Assembly (NCBI GenBank): GCA_021737245.1
Contig: JAIPEI010000095.1
Coordinates: forward strand, 1-10,193
Source: Deltaproteobacteria bacterium
Lineage (GTDB): Bacteria > Desulfobacterota > DSM-4660 > Desulfatiglandales > HGW-15
Reading direction: 5' to 3'
DNA: 10,193 nt
The position numbers and the translations under genes are program-made. Under the pieces are notes generated by a model, which made no database searches, was not told where the DNA came from, and saw nothing but the letters and a program-made list of their open reading frames with translations. This document shows positions 1 through 5,930 of the stretch, piece after piece (within the stretch, counting starts at the first letter, position 1; the number at the start of each line of letters is the position of its first letter).

Positions 1-121
1 ATCGGCATTCTCGAATCACACCATCCCGCCCGGCATGGGGTGTGGCGCGGGCGATCCCGTGACGCGTCTCTTGCCCGGAACGCTGCCATAAGGGCCATCT
101 TACCATCGAGGAGGAGCAGAC

Positions 122-676
122 ATGCCCCAAAGCAGATCCCACCTGGAAGGGAAGCGCATCCTGGCCGTGGACGACGAAAAGGACGTTCTGGATACGATTG
201 AAGACGCTCTCGAAGGGGCCAGGGTGGACAAGGCCCAGGACTACCAGACCGCACTGGACAAGCTCAGCGAGGGCAACTACGATCTCGCCATCCTGGACAT
301 CATGGGCGTGGACGGTCTCAGCCTGCTCGAGAAGGCCGTGGACCGGAACATTCCCGCCGTCATGCTCACGGCGCATGCCCTCAACGCCGAGACCCTCCTC
401 GCGTCCATCCGCCTCGGCGCCATTTCCTACCTGCCCAAGGAGAAGCTCGCAGAGCTCGAGGAGATCCTCGACGGTCTCATGGCGGCCATGGAAGCCGGGG
501 AACCCACGTGGAAGCTCCTCTTTGACCGCCTGGGCGAATTTTTCGACGAAAAGTTCGGCCCCGGCTGGAAAGAAAAGGATAAGAAATTCTGGTCCGAGTT
601 CAGCCGGACCTACCACGTAAGCAAGGGAATCCAAAGCCGGTTGAAGCACGACGAACGTGTAGGGTTGAAAGTCTGA
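122..676 (+). CDS. Stand-alone receiver-domain response regulator with short C-terminal tail
   Basis: This 184-residue protein is a two-component response regulator made mainly of one CheY-like receiver domain (about residues 10-118). The expected residues are visible: acidic pair D17-D18 after the first strand (ILAVDDE), phospho-acceptor D59 (LAILDIMGVDG), T83 (VMLTAHA) and K106 (YLPKEKL). It should therefore be phosphorylatable by a cytoplasmic or membrane histidine kinase. The remaining ~65 residues are charged and aromatic (W129, W149, W157, many K/E/F). They match no output domain I recognise: no clear helix-turn-helix, GGDEF or HD-GYP. The start is well supported by GAGGAGGAG at 108-116, five bases before the ATG. 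No kinase gene is visible. The TRAP cluster starts 320 bases downstream with its own promoter, so co-transcription is not evident. Output is probably by protein-protein contact, which is inferred from the missing DNA-binding domain. Confidence 0.9.
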   Translation: MPQSRSHLEGKRILAVDDEKDVLDTIEDALEGARVDKAQDYQTALDKLSEGNYDLAILDIMGVDGLSLLEKAVDRNIPAVMLTAHALNAETLLASIRLGAISYLPKEKLAELEEILDGLMAAMEAGEPTWKLLFDRLGEFFDEKFGPGWKEKDKKFWSEFSRTYHVSKGIQSRLKHDERVGLKV

Positions 677-741
677 TCCCTGTCCAAGGCCAAGCATACT
701 CATACGAGGCGACCGACCACGCTCAAAAGACCTCAATACCG

Positions 742-773
742 GTCCGCGCAGGCGGACGGATTCGAGCGAATCC
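742..773. repeat. Two adjacent perfect inverted repeats
   Basis: GTCCGC (742-747) and GCGGAC (752-757) form a 6-bp stem with a 4-base loop. The very next bases, GGATTCG (758-764) and CGAATCC (767-773), form a 7-bp palindrome with a 2-base centre. No T tract follows, so a classical intrinsic terminator for the response regulator gene is not supported. Possible roles are a 3' end structure stabilising that mRNA or a protein-binding palindrome. The two-base centre of the second repeat is too tight for an RNA hairpin to close fully, which favours a DNA site for that one. Confidence 0.45.
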
Positions 774-854
774 CGACCGCCGGTAGGGCGAAGTGCGGCC
801 TTCACCGGGGCGTCGCTCGGCATGACGCCATGCGTGATTACAAAAGGCTTACGT

Positions 855-872
855 TGTAGCTAAAATGTAGCT
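855..872. promoter_or_regulatory. Direct repeat TGTAGCT with 11-base period
   Basis: TGTAGCT occurs at 855-861 and again at 866-872. The start-to-start distance is 11 bases, close to one turn of B-DNA, so both copies would present the same helix face. The pair ends eight bases upstream of the TTGACA box of the putative TRAP promoter, a normal place for an activator to bind. The sequence shows only the repeat and its position. The regulator, if any, is unknown. Confidence 0.35.
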
Positions 873-876
873 GGTT

Positions 877-909
877 GTTCTTGACAATCAACAAGAACTC
901 TGGTTGAAT
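877..909 (+). promoter_or_regulatory. Sigma70-like promoter with operator-like inverted repeat, upstream of TRAP genes
   Basis: A perfect -35 box TTGACA (881-886) is followed after 17 bases by TTGAAT (904-909), a 4/6 match to the -10 consensus. This would give a leader of roughly 80 bases before the binding-protein start at 997. A perfect 7-bp inverted repeat, GTTCTTG (877-883) and CAAGAAC (892-898) separated by eight bases, overlaps the -35 box, so a dimeric repressor bound there would block RNA polymerase. The -35 box is strong and the -10 box is mediocre. The operator role is an inference from position and symmetry. Confidence 0.5.
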
Positions 910-980
910 CCCGATGATTATAACCGATCGGGTGGGAGGTGAGGCAAACTTCTTTTTTTTTACAACCTTTAGCGTAAGAA

Positions 981-985
981 AGGAG
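981..985 (+). promoter_or_regulatory. Ribosome binding site of the TRAP binding-protein gene
   Basis: AGGAG, preceded by AAGAA, lies 11 bases before the ATG at 997. An in-frame GTG at 985 overlaps this site itself and therefore cannot be served by it. This decides for ATG 997, from which the protein begins with a typical lysine-plus-hydrophobic signal peptide. Confidence 0.65.
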
Positions 986-996
986 TGTGCGCGGGC

Positions 997-2070
997 ATGA
1001 AGAAGACAGGGTTTGCATTACTGGTATGTGTGGTGGGTCTTCTGCTGACTTGTGGCCTCGTTTGGGCGAAGGCGCCGTCCCTGGACGCGTGGAAACCCGC
1101 TTTCGATCCATCCGGAGCCAAGTACAAGGCCATCGTGTCCAACGTCTCTCACCCGGTTCTGAAAGGAGTGTACACCGGGTTCGCGCTTCGCGACGAGCTC
1201 TGGAAGCGTACGAACGGCCAGATCTACATCGACTACAAGCCGTTTTCCATGCTCGGAGGCGAGGTGGAGGTCCTCAACCAGCTCCAGATGGGCGCCATCC
1301 AGGGCATGGGCTGCAGCTCCGTGGCCTCGACCAACCTGGGCCCGCGGTTCGGGCTCATCAACCTTCCCTTTCTCATTGACTCCTTTGACAAGCTCGACAA
1401 GTTCATCAACAGCGGCAAGCTCTTCGATCACTACATGATGGCCATGGACCACCAGGGCATCATGGGGATCGACATCACGGGCTACGGAAACTACGGCTGG
1501 GCCACCACGGTGCCGGTCCGGACGATCGCGGACGCCAAGAAGGTCAAGTTCCGCATCGCCGAGGCGGCCGTGAACAAGCTCTCTTACAAGGCGTGGGGCT
1601 TCAATCCCGTGGTGATGCCCTGGCCGGACGTGCCGGTCGCCCTCAAGCAGGGCGTGATCACCGGCCTGGATCACACCCCCTCGGTGTGCAACATCACCAA
1701 GAAGTTCGAGGTGGCCGACTACTTCACCCAGCTGAACTACGCCCAGGGCCTGTTCATCTGGATCTTCAACAAGGCCTGGTTCAACACCCTGCCCGAGGAC
1801 CTGCAGAAGATCTTCGTGGAGACGGTCCACGACGTGGCCGCGGACATCCGCGAGCAGACCATCCAGCAGGAGACCGACCAGATCGCCGACGCCGAGTCCA
1901 AGGGGGTCGAGTTCTTCCAGCTCCCCGACGAAGAGATGGCGCTCCTGAAGAAGCAGGCCGACACGGTGCACGACGAGTTCGCCGAGGAGATCAACAAGCT
2001 CTACCCCGGCGACGAGTATCGTCCCGACAACTACCTGCTCGAGGTCCAGAAGTACATCGGATACAAGTAA
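997..2070 (+). CDS. dctP: TRAP transporter periplasmic solute-binding subunit (DctP family)
   Basis: This 357-residue protein captures an organic acid in the periplasm and delivers it to the DctQ-DctM membrane pair. The N-terminus is a Sec signal peptide: MKK, then a hydrophobic core at residues 5-22, then an A-x-A cleavage site near residue 26. C19 follows LLT, which is a poor lipobox, so a soluble periplasmic protein is more likely than a lipoprotein. Family marks include the segment around LGGEVEVLNQLQMGAIQ, the NLPFLIDS strand, and VKFRIAE with R186. R186 is in the place of the arginine that, in characterised TRAP receptors, pairs with the ligand carboxylate. PDVPVALKQGVITGLDHT follows, as expected. 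The length is normal for the family. The next genes encode the matching membrane subunits, separated by a terminator-like hairpin that may keep this protein in excess. The symbol is a family name; the ligand is not determined. Confidence 0.95.
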   Translation: MKKTGFALLVCVVGLLLTCGLVWAKAPSLDAWKPAFDPSGAKYKAIVSNVSHPVLKGVYTGFALRDELWKRTNGQIYIDYKPFSMLGGEVEVLNQLQMGAIQGMGCSSVASTNLGPRFGLINLPFLIDSFDKLDKFINSGKLFDHYMMAMDHQGIMGIDITGYGNYGWATTVPVRTIADAKKVKFRIAEAAVNKLSYKAWGFNPVVMPWPDVPVALKQGVITGLDHTPSVCNITKKFEVADYFTQLNYAQGLFIWIFNKAWFNTLPEDLQKIFVETVHDVAADIREQTIQQETDQIADAESKGVEFFQLPDEEMALLKKQADTVHDEFAEEINKLYPGDEYRPDNYLLEVQKYIGYK

Positions 2071-2079
2071 ACGTCCTGC

Positions 2080-2119
2080 GGGCGGGGAGGGCGGTCAACG
2101 CCTTCTCCGCCCCCTTTTT
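2080..2119 (+). terminator. Strong terminator-like hairpin between dctP and dctQ genes
   Basis: Bases 2080-2093 pair continuously with 2099-2112 as a 14-bp stem (two G-U pairs) closed by the loop GTCAA (2094-2098). CC and then five T residues follow (2115-2119). This has the form of an intrinsic terminator, but it lies inside what is otherwise one transporter operon. The likely role, by analogy with binding-protein-dependent transporter operons in general, is partial termination or 3' end protection. Either would leave more binding-protein mRNA than membrane-subunit mRNA. The structure is seen in the sequence; the effect is inferred. Confidence 0.7.
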
Positions 2120-2131
2120 CGAGAGGCCTCC

Positions 2132-2644
2132 ATGTTTGGCAAAATCCTGAACGTGCTGGACAAGATTCTGAGTTTCGTCGAGGAGTGGGTCCTGTTTATA
2201 AGCACCATGGCCGCCCTGATCGCCCTCTTCGTCAACGTGGTCCTGCGCTACGGGTTCAACTACTCGCTGGCCTGGTCCGAGGAGCTGGTTCGGGAGGTCA
2301 TCATTCTCACCACGTTCATCGGGGCCAGCGCGGCGATCAAGGCGCGCTCCATGATCAAGATCGACGCCCTGGTCCAGATCGTGCCCGCCCTGAAGACACC
2401 GCTCACCTTTTTCAGCAACGCCGTCACCATGGTGTTCTCGCTGATGATGGTCTACTACGGCTGGAAGATGGCTGCTCTCCAGATGACCACCTATCAGAAG
2501 ACCATCATCATGCAGATCCCCCTGGTGTATCTCTATGCGATCCTGCCCATCATGGGCGTCATGATGTTCATACGCATAGTCCAGGTCATGAACCAGGACA
2601 TCCAAGACCTTCGCGCAAAACCCGAGGCCGCCCAGGCCCGGTGA
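2132..2644 (+). CDS. dctQ: TRAP transporter small membrane subunit (DctQ family)
   Basis: This 170-residue protein is the small integral membrane subunit that pairs with the DctM-type permease. Four hydrophobic helices are visible at about residues 18-38, 52-69, 91-111 and 129-150, the usual DctQ topology. The family pattern is clear: VVLRYGFN and LAWSEELVRE at the end of helix 1 and before helix 2, FIGASAAIKAR with IKID after helix 2, and MQIPLVYLYAILPIMG leading into helix 4. The start ATG at 2132 follows GAGAGG (2121-2126) by five bases, a moderate ribosome binding site just after the intergenic hairpin. The stop is 46 bases before the DctM-type gene, consistent with one transcript. The charged, alanine-rich C-terminal tail is probably cytoplasmic. 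Confidence 0.93.
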   Translation: MFGKILNVLDKILSFVEEWVLFISTMAALIALFVNVVLRYGFNYSLAWSEELVREVIILTTFIGASAAIKARSMIKIDALVQIVPALKTPLTFFSNAVTMVFSLMMVYYGWKMAALQMTTYQKTIIMQIPLVYLYAILPIMGVMMFIRIVQVMNQDIQDLRAKPEAAQAR

Positions 2645-2690
2645 CCCCATATTCGCCCTTCACATTCAATCCCTGGAGGCGGACCTCGAC

Positions 2691-3986
2691 ATGGAACTGA
2701 GCCATTTCATCATTATGCTGATTCTGCTGGGGAGCATGGCGGCCCTGGTGCCGGTGTTCATGTGCCTCTTCTTCACGGCCGTGCTGGGGTTCCTTCTCTA
2801 CACGGATCTTCCCCTGCTCCTGCTGGCCCAGACCCTGTTTCGCAGCATGGACAAGTTCGCGCTCGTGGTGGTGCTCTACTTCATCCTGTGCGGCAACATC
2901 ATGACCGCCGGGACGATCGTGGACAAGCTGATCAAGGTGGCCAACGTGCTCGTGAGCTGGCTGCCGGGCGGCCTGGGAATGGCCGGTGTGCTCGGCTGCG
3001 GCCTGTTCGGGGCCATCTCGGGCTCCACGGTGGCCACGGTGGTGGCCCTGGGCGGGTTCATGATCCCCGCGCTCCTGGAGAACGGATACCAGGAGAAGTA
3101 CACCCTCGGCGTCATGACCACCTCCCCCAACCTGGGCGTGATTATCCCCCCGAGCATCGGGATGATCCTCTACTCCATGATCAGCAACGTCTCCCTGGAG
3201 GGGCTGTTTCTCACGGGCTTCCTGCCGGGCATCCTGATCATGCTGGGCGTCTGCCTCTACACCTACTTCCTCCACCGCAAGCGCACCGACTTCGTCCGCA
3301 TGCCCACGCCGGACTTCAAGCAGGTGGTCCAGATCCTCAAGGAGGGGTTCTGGTCCCTCATGCTCCCCGTGATCATCTTCGGGGGGATCTTCTCCGGGGC
3401 CTTCACCGCAAACGAGGCGGCCGTCGTGGCCTGCGTGTACGCGTTCATCGTGGAGCTCTTTATCCACAAGTCCATCAAGCTCAGGGACGTGAAACGGATC
3501 ACCGTGAGCTCGGCCGTGACCTCCGCCACCCTCCTCATCATCGTGGCCGGGGCCACCTGCTTCGGAAGGTACCTGACCCTGGAGTCGATCCCGAACCAGA
3601 TCACCGAGGCGGTGCTCTCCAGCATCCAGTCCCCGATCGTGTTCCTCCTGGCCCTCAATCTCCTGCTGGTGGTGGTGGGCATGTTCATGGACATCATCTC
3701 CGCCACCCTGATCCTGGGGCCGGTATTCCTGCCCATGCTTGCCGCCTTCGGGATCGATCCCATGCACTTCGGCCTGATCCTGACGGTGAACCTGGCCATC
3801 GCCTACTGCACACCCCCCATGGGTGTGAGCCTCTACATCACGGGTGCCATTGCGAACAGGGATTTGGTGTATGTCTCCCGGGCCGTGATCCCGTTCCTGA
3901 TCATCCAGTACGCGGTCCTGGCCGTCATTACGTACATGCCCGATGCGGTATTGTGGCTGCCCCGGATGTTGGGGTTCGCCCAGTAG
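2691..3986 (+). CDS. dctM: TRAP transporter large permease subunit (DctM family)
   Basis: This 431-residue, very hydrophobic protein is the transport channel of the TRAP system and couples substrate entry to a sodium or proton gradient. Many membrane helices are evident throughout. The diagnostic DctM stretch is at about residues 107-176: GAISGSTVATVVALGGFMIP (GST at 111-113), then GVIIPPSIGMILYS (PPS at 153-155), then a phenylalanine-rich segment ending in FLPGIL. A second, inverted-repeat-like half follows, with TANEAAVVA at about residues 240-248 and AYCTPPMGVSLY near residues 378-389, as in other family members. The length is typical. The ribosome binding site GGAGG (2675-2679) is 11 bases before ATG 2691. 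The acyl-CoA ligase gene follows after 90 bases with no terminator in between, suggesting read-through. The imported acid cannot be identified from this subunit. Confidence 0.97.
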   Translation: MELSHFIIMLILLGSMAALVPVFMCLFFTAVLGFLLYTDLPLLLLAQTLFRSMDKFALVVVLYFILCGNIMTAGTIVDKLIKVANVLVSWLPGGLGMAGVLGCGLFGAISGSTVATVVALGGFMIPALLENGYQEKYTLGVMTTSPNLGVIIPPSIGMILYSMISNVSLEGLFLTGFLPGILIMLGVCLYTYFLHRKRTDFVRMPTPDFKQVVQILKEGFWSLMLPVIIFGGIFSGAFTANEAAVVACVYAFIVELFIHKSIKLRDVKRITVSSAVTSATLLIIVAGATCFGRYLTLESIPNQITEAVLSSIQSPIVFLLALNLLLVVVGMFMDIISATLILGPVFLPMLAAFGIDPMHFGLILTVNLAIAYCTPPMGVSLYITGAIANRDLVYVSRAVIPFLIIQYAVLAVITYMPDAVLWLPRMLGFAQ

Positions 3987-4032
3987 AAAGCTCGTCCACC
4001 CTGCCGGGATGAGAGAAAAAGTACAATGCAGC

Positions 4033-4053
4033 GGACGGTCCGCCGGGCCGTCC
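4033..4053 (+). promoter_or_regulatory. Stable hairpin just upstream of the acyl-CoA ligase ribosome binding site
   Basis: GGACGGTCC (4033-4041) pairs with GGGCCGTCC (4045-4053) as a 9-bp stem, one G-U pair included, around a GCC triloop. An alternative, mutually exclusive palindrome GCGGAC/GTCCGC (4031-4036/4038-4043) uses the same left arm. The stem ends seven bases before the Shine-Dalgarno sequence at 4060. No T run follows, so this is not an intrinsic terminator. It could protect the downstream mRNA segment or tune translation of the ligase. The function is inferred. Confidence 0.45.
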
Positions 4054-4059
4054 TGGACG

Positions 4060-4066
4060 AAGGAGG
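4060..4066 (+). promoter_or_regulatory. Ribosome binding site that fixes the ligase start at 4077
   Basis: AAGGAGG is located 10 bases before the ATG at 4077. An in-frame ATG at 4026 would add 17 residues that have no resemblance to the family N-terminus and run through the hairpin at 4033-4053. I therefore take 4077 as the start. Confidence 0.75.
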
Positions 4067-4076
4067 ATTCGATCTC

Positions 4077-5657
4077 ATGAACTACGCCAGATACGCCAAG
4101 ATCAACGCGCGCCACCTGCCCGACAAGGTCTGCCTGATCGAACGAACCCCTTCCCGGAACCAGAGAAGGACCCTGACGTGGAGGGAGTTCAACAACGCCA
4201 TCAACCGCACGGCGAACTACCTCTCCAAGGAGCTGGGCATCAAGCAGGGCGACTATGTCATGCACCTCCAGAACAACTCCCTGGAGTGGCTGATCACCTA
4301 CTACGGCATCATCAAGCTGGGGGCGGTGATCGTGCCGCTGAACTTCCGCTTCGTGGGTTCGGACATCCTCTATGCCGCCGGGGTGTGCGATCCCAAGGTT
4401 TTCTTCGTGGGCTCCGAGTTTCTGCCGGTGGTCCAGCCCGTCCAGAACGATCTCACCACGGTGGAGAAGTACATCTGCGTGGGTCCCGAGGTCCCGGACG
4501 ACATGATCGACTTCAAGACCGTGGACGCCTACGACGACGAGTCCGAGGCCCTGGTGGACGTGGACGACCACCACGACCTGGCCATGATGTTCACGTCGGG
4601 GACCACGGGCAAGCCCAAACCGGTGCTCCACACCCATTACTCGTTGAACAACACGGCCATCGGCAACGGCATGAGCTACTTCGTCCAGAAGAACGACAAC
4701 TACGTCTTCTTCCTCCCGCTCTACCACAGCGGCACCATGTTCCTCTGGGCGCCCTTCTATGCCACCGGTGCCACCGGCACCCTGCTCAGGGAGTTCCGGG
4801 AGCCGAAGTGGATCATCGAGGCCATGGCCGAGGAGAAGGGTACGGACATCCTGTTCGTGGTGCCCGTGGCCGTGGCCGTGCTGAACGCCCTCAGGAACGG
4901 CGAGATCAAGCTGTCCGACTACGACCTGTCGAGCTGGAAGTATCTGGAGATCGGCGCGCAGCCGGTCCCCTTCGAGGTCATGAAGAGCCTCGTGGACAAC
5001 CTGCCCGCGGCCGTGTCCAACATTTACGGGATCACGGAAGGGGGCGGGGGTGGGACCTTCAACCTCTACCCCGAGGACGTGCTCCGCAAGCCCGGCTCCA
5101 TCGGCAAGCCCACCTTCGGCGTGGAGGCCATGCTCGTGGACTTCGAGGGAAAGCCGGTTCCGGCCGGCGAGGTGGGCGAGCTCACCTTCCGCACGCCCCG
5201 GATGATGAAGGGCTACTTCAAGAACCCGGAGATGACCGCGGAGACCCTGAAGGACGGCTGGCTGTACACGGGCGACCTCCTGAAAACGGACGAAGAGGGC
5301 TTCTTCTACATCGTGGACCGGAAGAAGGACATGATCACGAGCGGCGGCGAGAACATCTTCCCGGTGGAGATCGAGGACGCCCTCATGGAGAGCCCGAAGA
5401 TCGACGACGTGGCCTGCATCGGCTATCCGGACGACCGGCTCGTGGAGGTCGTCATGGCGATCGTTCAGCTCAAGGAAGGCCGGAGCATGACCGATGAGGA
5501 GGTCATCGAGTTCGCCAAAACCAAGCTCGCACTGTACAAGGTTCCCCGGAAGGTGGTCTTTGACCAGGTCATGCGGAATCCCACGGGCAAGCTCATGAAG
5601 CCCCAGATGCGGGAGAAGTACACCGGCCGGAAGGAGGCCTTCCGCAAGCTCGACTGA
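4077..5657 (+). CDS. AMP-forming acyl-CoA synthetase (acid-CoA ligase)
   Basis: This 526-residue cytoplasmic enzyme of the adenylate-forming (ANL) superfamily should convert a carboxylic acid, ATP and CoA to an acyl-CoA, AMP and pyrophosphate. Motifs in order are the phosphate-binding loop TSGTTGKPKP (173-182), YGITE (317-321), YTGD (397-400) with D400 for the ribose hydroxyls, the hinge-region DRKKD (R415-D418), SGGENIFPVEIE, and PTGK with catalytic K505 near the C-terminus. All essential residues look intact and the length is normal. The loop ends in KPKPV where most members have PKGV. A run of five glycines follows YGITE. The neighbouring TRAP genes suggest that the substrate is the imported acid. 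Chain length or aromatic specificity cannot be read reliably, so I give no gene symbol. Fatty-acid, cyclic-acid and aromatic-acid ligases all remain possible. A terminator follows 40 bases downstream. Confidence 0.94.
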   Translation: MNYARYAKINARHLPDKVCLIERTPSRNQRRTLTWREFNNAINRTANYLSKELGIKQGDYVMHLQNNSLEWLITYYGIIKLGAVIVPLNFRFVGSDILYAAGVCDPKVFFVGSEFLPVVQPVQNDLTTVEKYICVGPEVPDDMIDFKTVDAYDDESEALVDVDDHHDLAMMFTSGTTGKPKPVLHTHYSLNNTAIGNGMSYFVQKNDNYVFFLPLYHSGTMFLWAPFYATGATGTLLREFREPKWIIEAMAEEKGTDILFVVPVAVAVLNALRNGEIKLSDYDLSSWKYLEIGAQPVPFEVMKSLVDNLPAAVSNIYGITEGGGGGTFNLYPEDVLRKPGSIGKPTFGVEAMLVDFEGKPVPAGEVGELTFRTPRMMKGYFKNPEMTAETLKDGWLYTGDLLKTDEEGFFYIVDRKKDMITSGGENIFPVEIEDALMESPKIDDVACIGYPDDRLVEVVMAIVQLKEGRSMTDEEVIEFAKTKLALYKVPRKVVFDQVMRNPTGKLMKPQMREKYTGRKEAFRKLD

Positions 5658-5697
5658 AAACCGGTCCGGCATGGAACACATCGCGTGAAGGAAAAAG

Positions 5698-5730
5698 CAG
5701 GGACGGGCAACCCCCGTCCCTGTCTTGTTT
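5698..5730 (+). terminator. Rho-independent terminator after the acyl-CoA ligase gene
   Basis: CAGGGACGGG (5698-5707) and CCCGTCCCTG (5713-5722) form a perfect 10-bp stem with the loop CAACC. The T-rich stretch TCTTGTTT (5723-5730) follows, and an A-rich stretch precedes the stem. The position, 40 bases after the ligase stop, marks the end of the TRAP-ligase transcription unit and separates it from the large gene downstream. Confidence 0.85.
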
Positions 5731-5787
5731 GATGCCCAAAGGAGGTTCAGACACGCGGTGGAAGAAGTTGCCTCTGAACCCCCGGCC

Positions 5788-5816
5788 TTTCCAGCCGATG
5801 GGGGACGTGTTATATT
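5788..5816 (+). promoter_or_regulatory. Extended -10 promoter for the downstream giant gene
   Basis: TATATT (5811-5816) matches the -10 consensus at 5/6 positions and carries the extended -10 element TG one base upstream (5808-5809). TTTCCA (5788-5793) is a 4/6 match to the -35 box at exactly 17 bases. It lies between the terminator at 5698-5730 and the start of the giant reading frame, which is where an independent promoter is expected. Transcription would begin near 5822-5824. Confidence 0.5.
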
Positions 5817-5916
5817 CTTTGGTCGAGGATTTCAAAATAGCGGCGGCCGTCCGGGGAAGGGGGATAGATGATCCAGTCCCGAGTCGTTGCCGCCGTCCGG
5901 ATGAACCATTCCCTTC

Positions 5917-5922
5917 AGGAGG
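5917..5922 (+). promoter_or_regulatory. Consensus ribosome binding site favouring GTG 5931 as start
   Basis: A full AGGAGG lies eight bases before GTG 5931, the best Shine-Dalgarno match in this area. The alternative ATG at 5868 has only GGGGG four bases upstream and sits directly after an in-frame TAG (5865-5867). The in-frame ATG at 5901 has no ribosome binding site. I prefer 5931, while 5868 remains possible and would add 21 residues. Confidence 0.55.
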
Positions 5923-5930
5923 CTGAGAGG

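Larger units (their letters stand above)
677..996. other. Intergenic region (320 bases) between response regulator and TRAP operon
   Basis: I see no credible gene on either strand here. The region holds two adjacent inverted repeats (742-773), a direct repeat spaced one helical turn apart (855-872), and a promoter-like pair with an inverted repeat over its -35 box (877-909). A second, weaker inverted repeat CCCGAT/ATCGGG lies at 910-915/927-932. A run of nine T residues (953-961) precedes the ribosome binding site of the binding-protein gene, but no strong stem lies immediately before it, so I do not call a terminator there. The bases 774-850 show nothing I can name. Confidence 0.7.

Noticed and set aside
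1..121. Imperfect hairpin (CACACC 17-22 with GGTGTG 39-44) as terminator of an upstream gene
   Set aside because: The stem is short with an imperfect interior, and no T tract follows. The upstream gene is not in the window.
949..970. Possible terminator at the run of nine T residues (953-961)
   Set aside because: No stable stem ends directly before the T run. The nearest inverted repeat (910-932) is about 20 bases upstream, and the run lies within the putative leader of dctP.
1051..1056. Lipoprotein cleavage site at C19 of DctP
   Set aside because: The preceding residues LLT do not fit the lipobox, which normally has G, A or S before the cysteine. A Sec type I site A-x-A follows seven residues later.
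860..1111. Minus-strand open frame of 83 codons across the TRAP promoter
   Set aside because: It covers the promoter and signal-peptide region of dctP, and its product shows no recognisable feature.
2586..5681. Very long open frame on the minus strand (1,031 codons)
   Set aside because: It is the mirror of the DctM and ligase genes. In GC-rich DNA, strong third-position G/C removes stop codons from the antisense frame. The product is low-complexity H/E/D/G/V-rich with no domain, and the + strand genes have full motif sets.
5729..5926. Short + strand open frame of 65 codons between the terminator and the giant gene
   Set aside because: It starts with TTG/ATG inside the T-rich tail of the terminator, overlaps the proposed promoter, has no suitably placed ribosome binding site, and reads into the start of the large gene in another frame.
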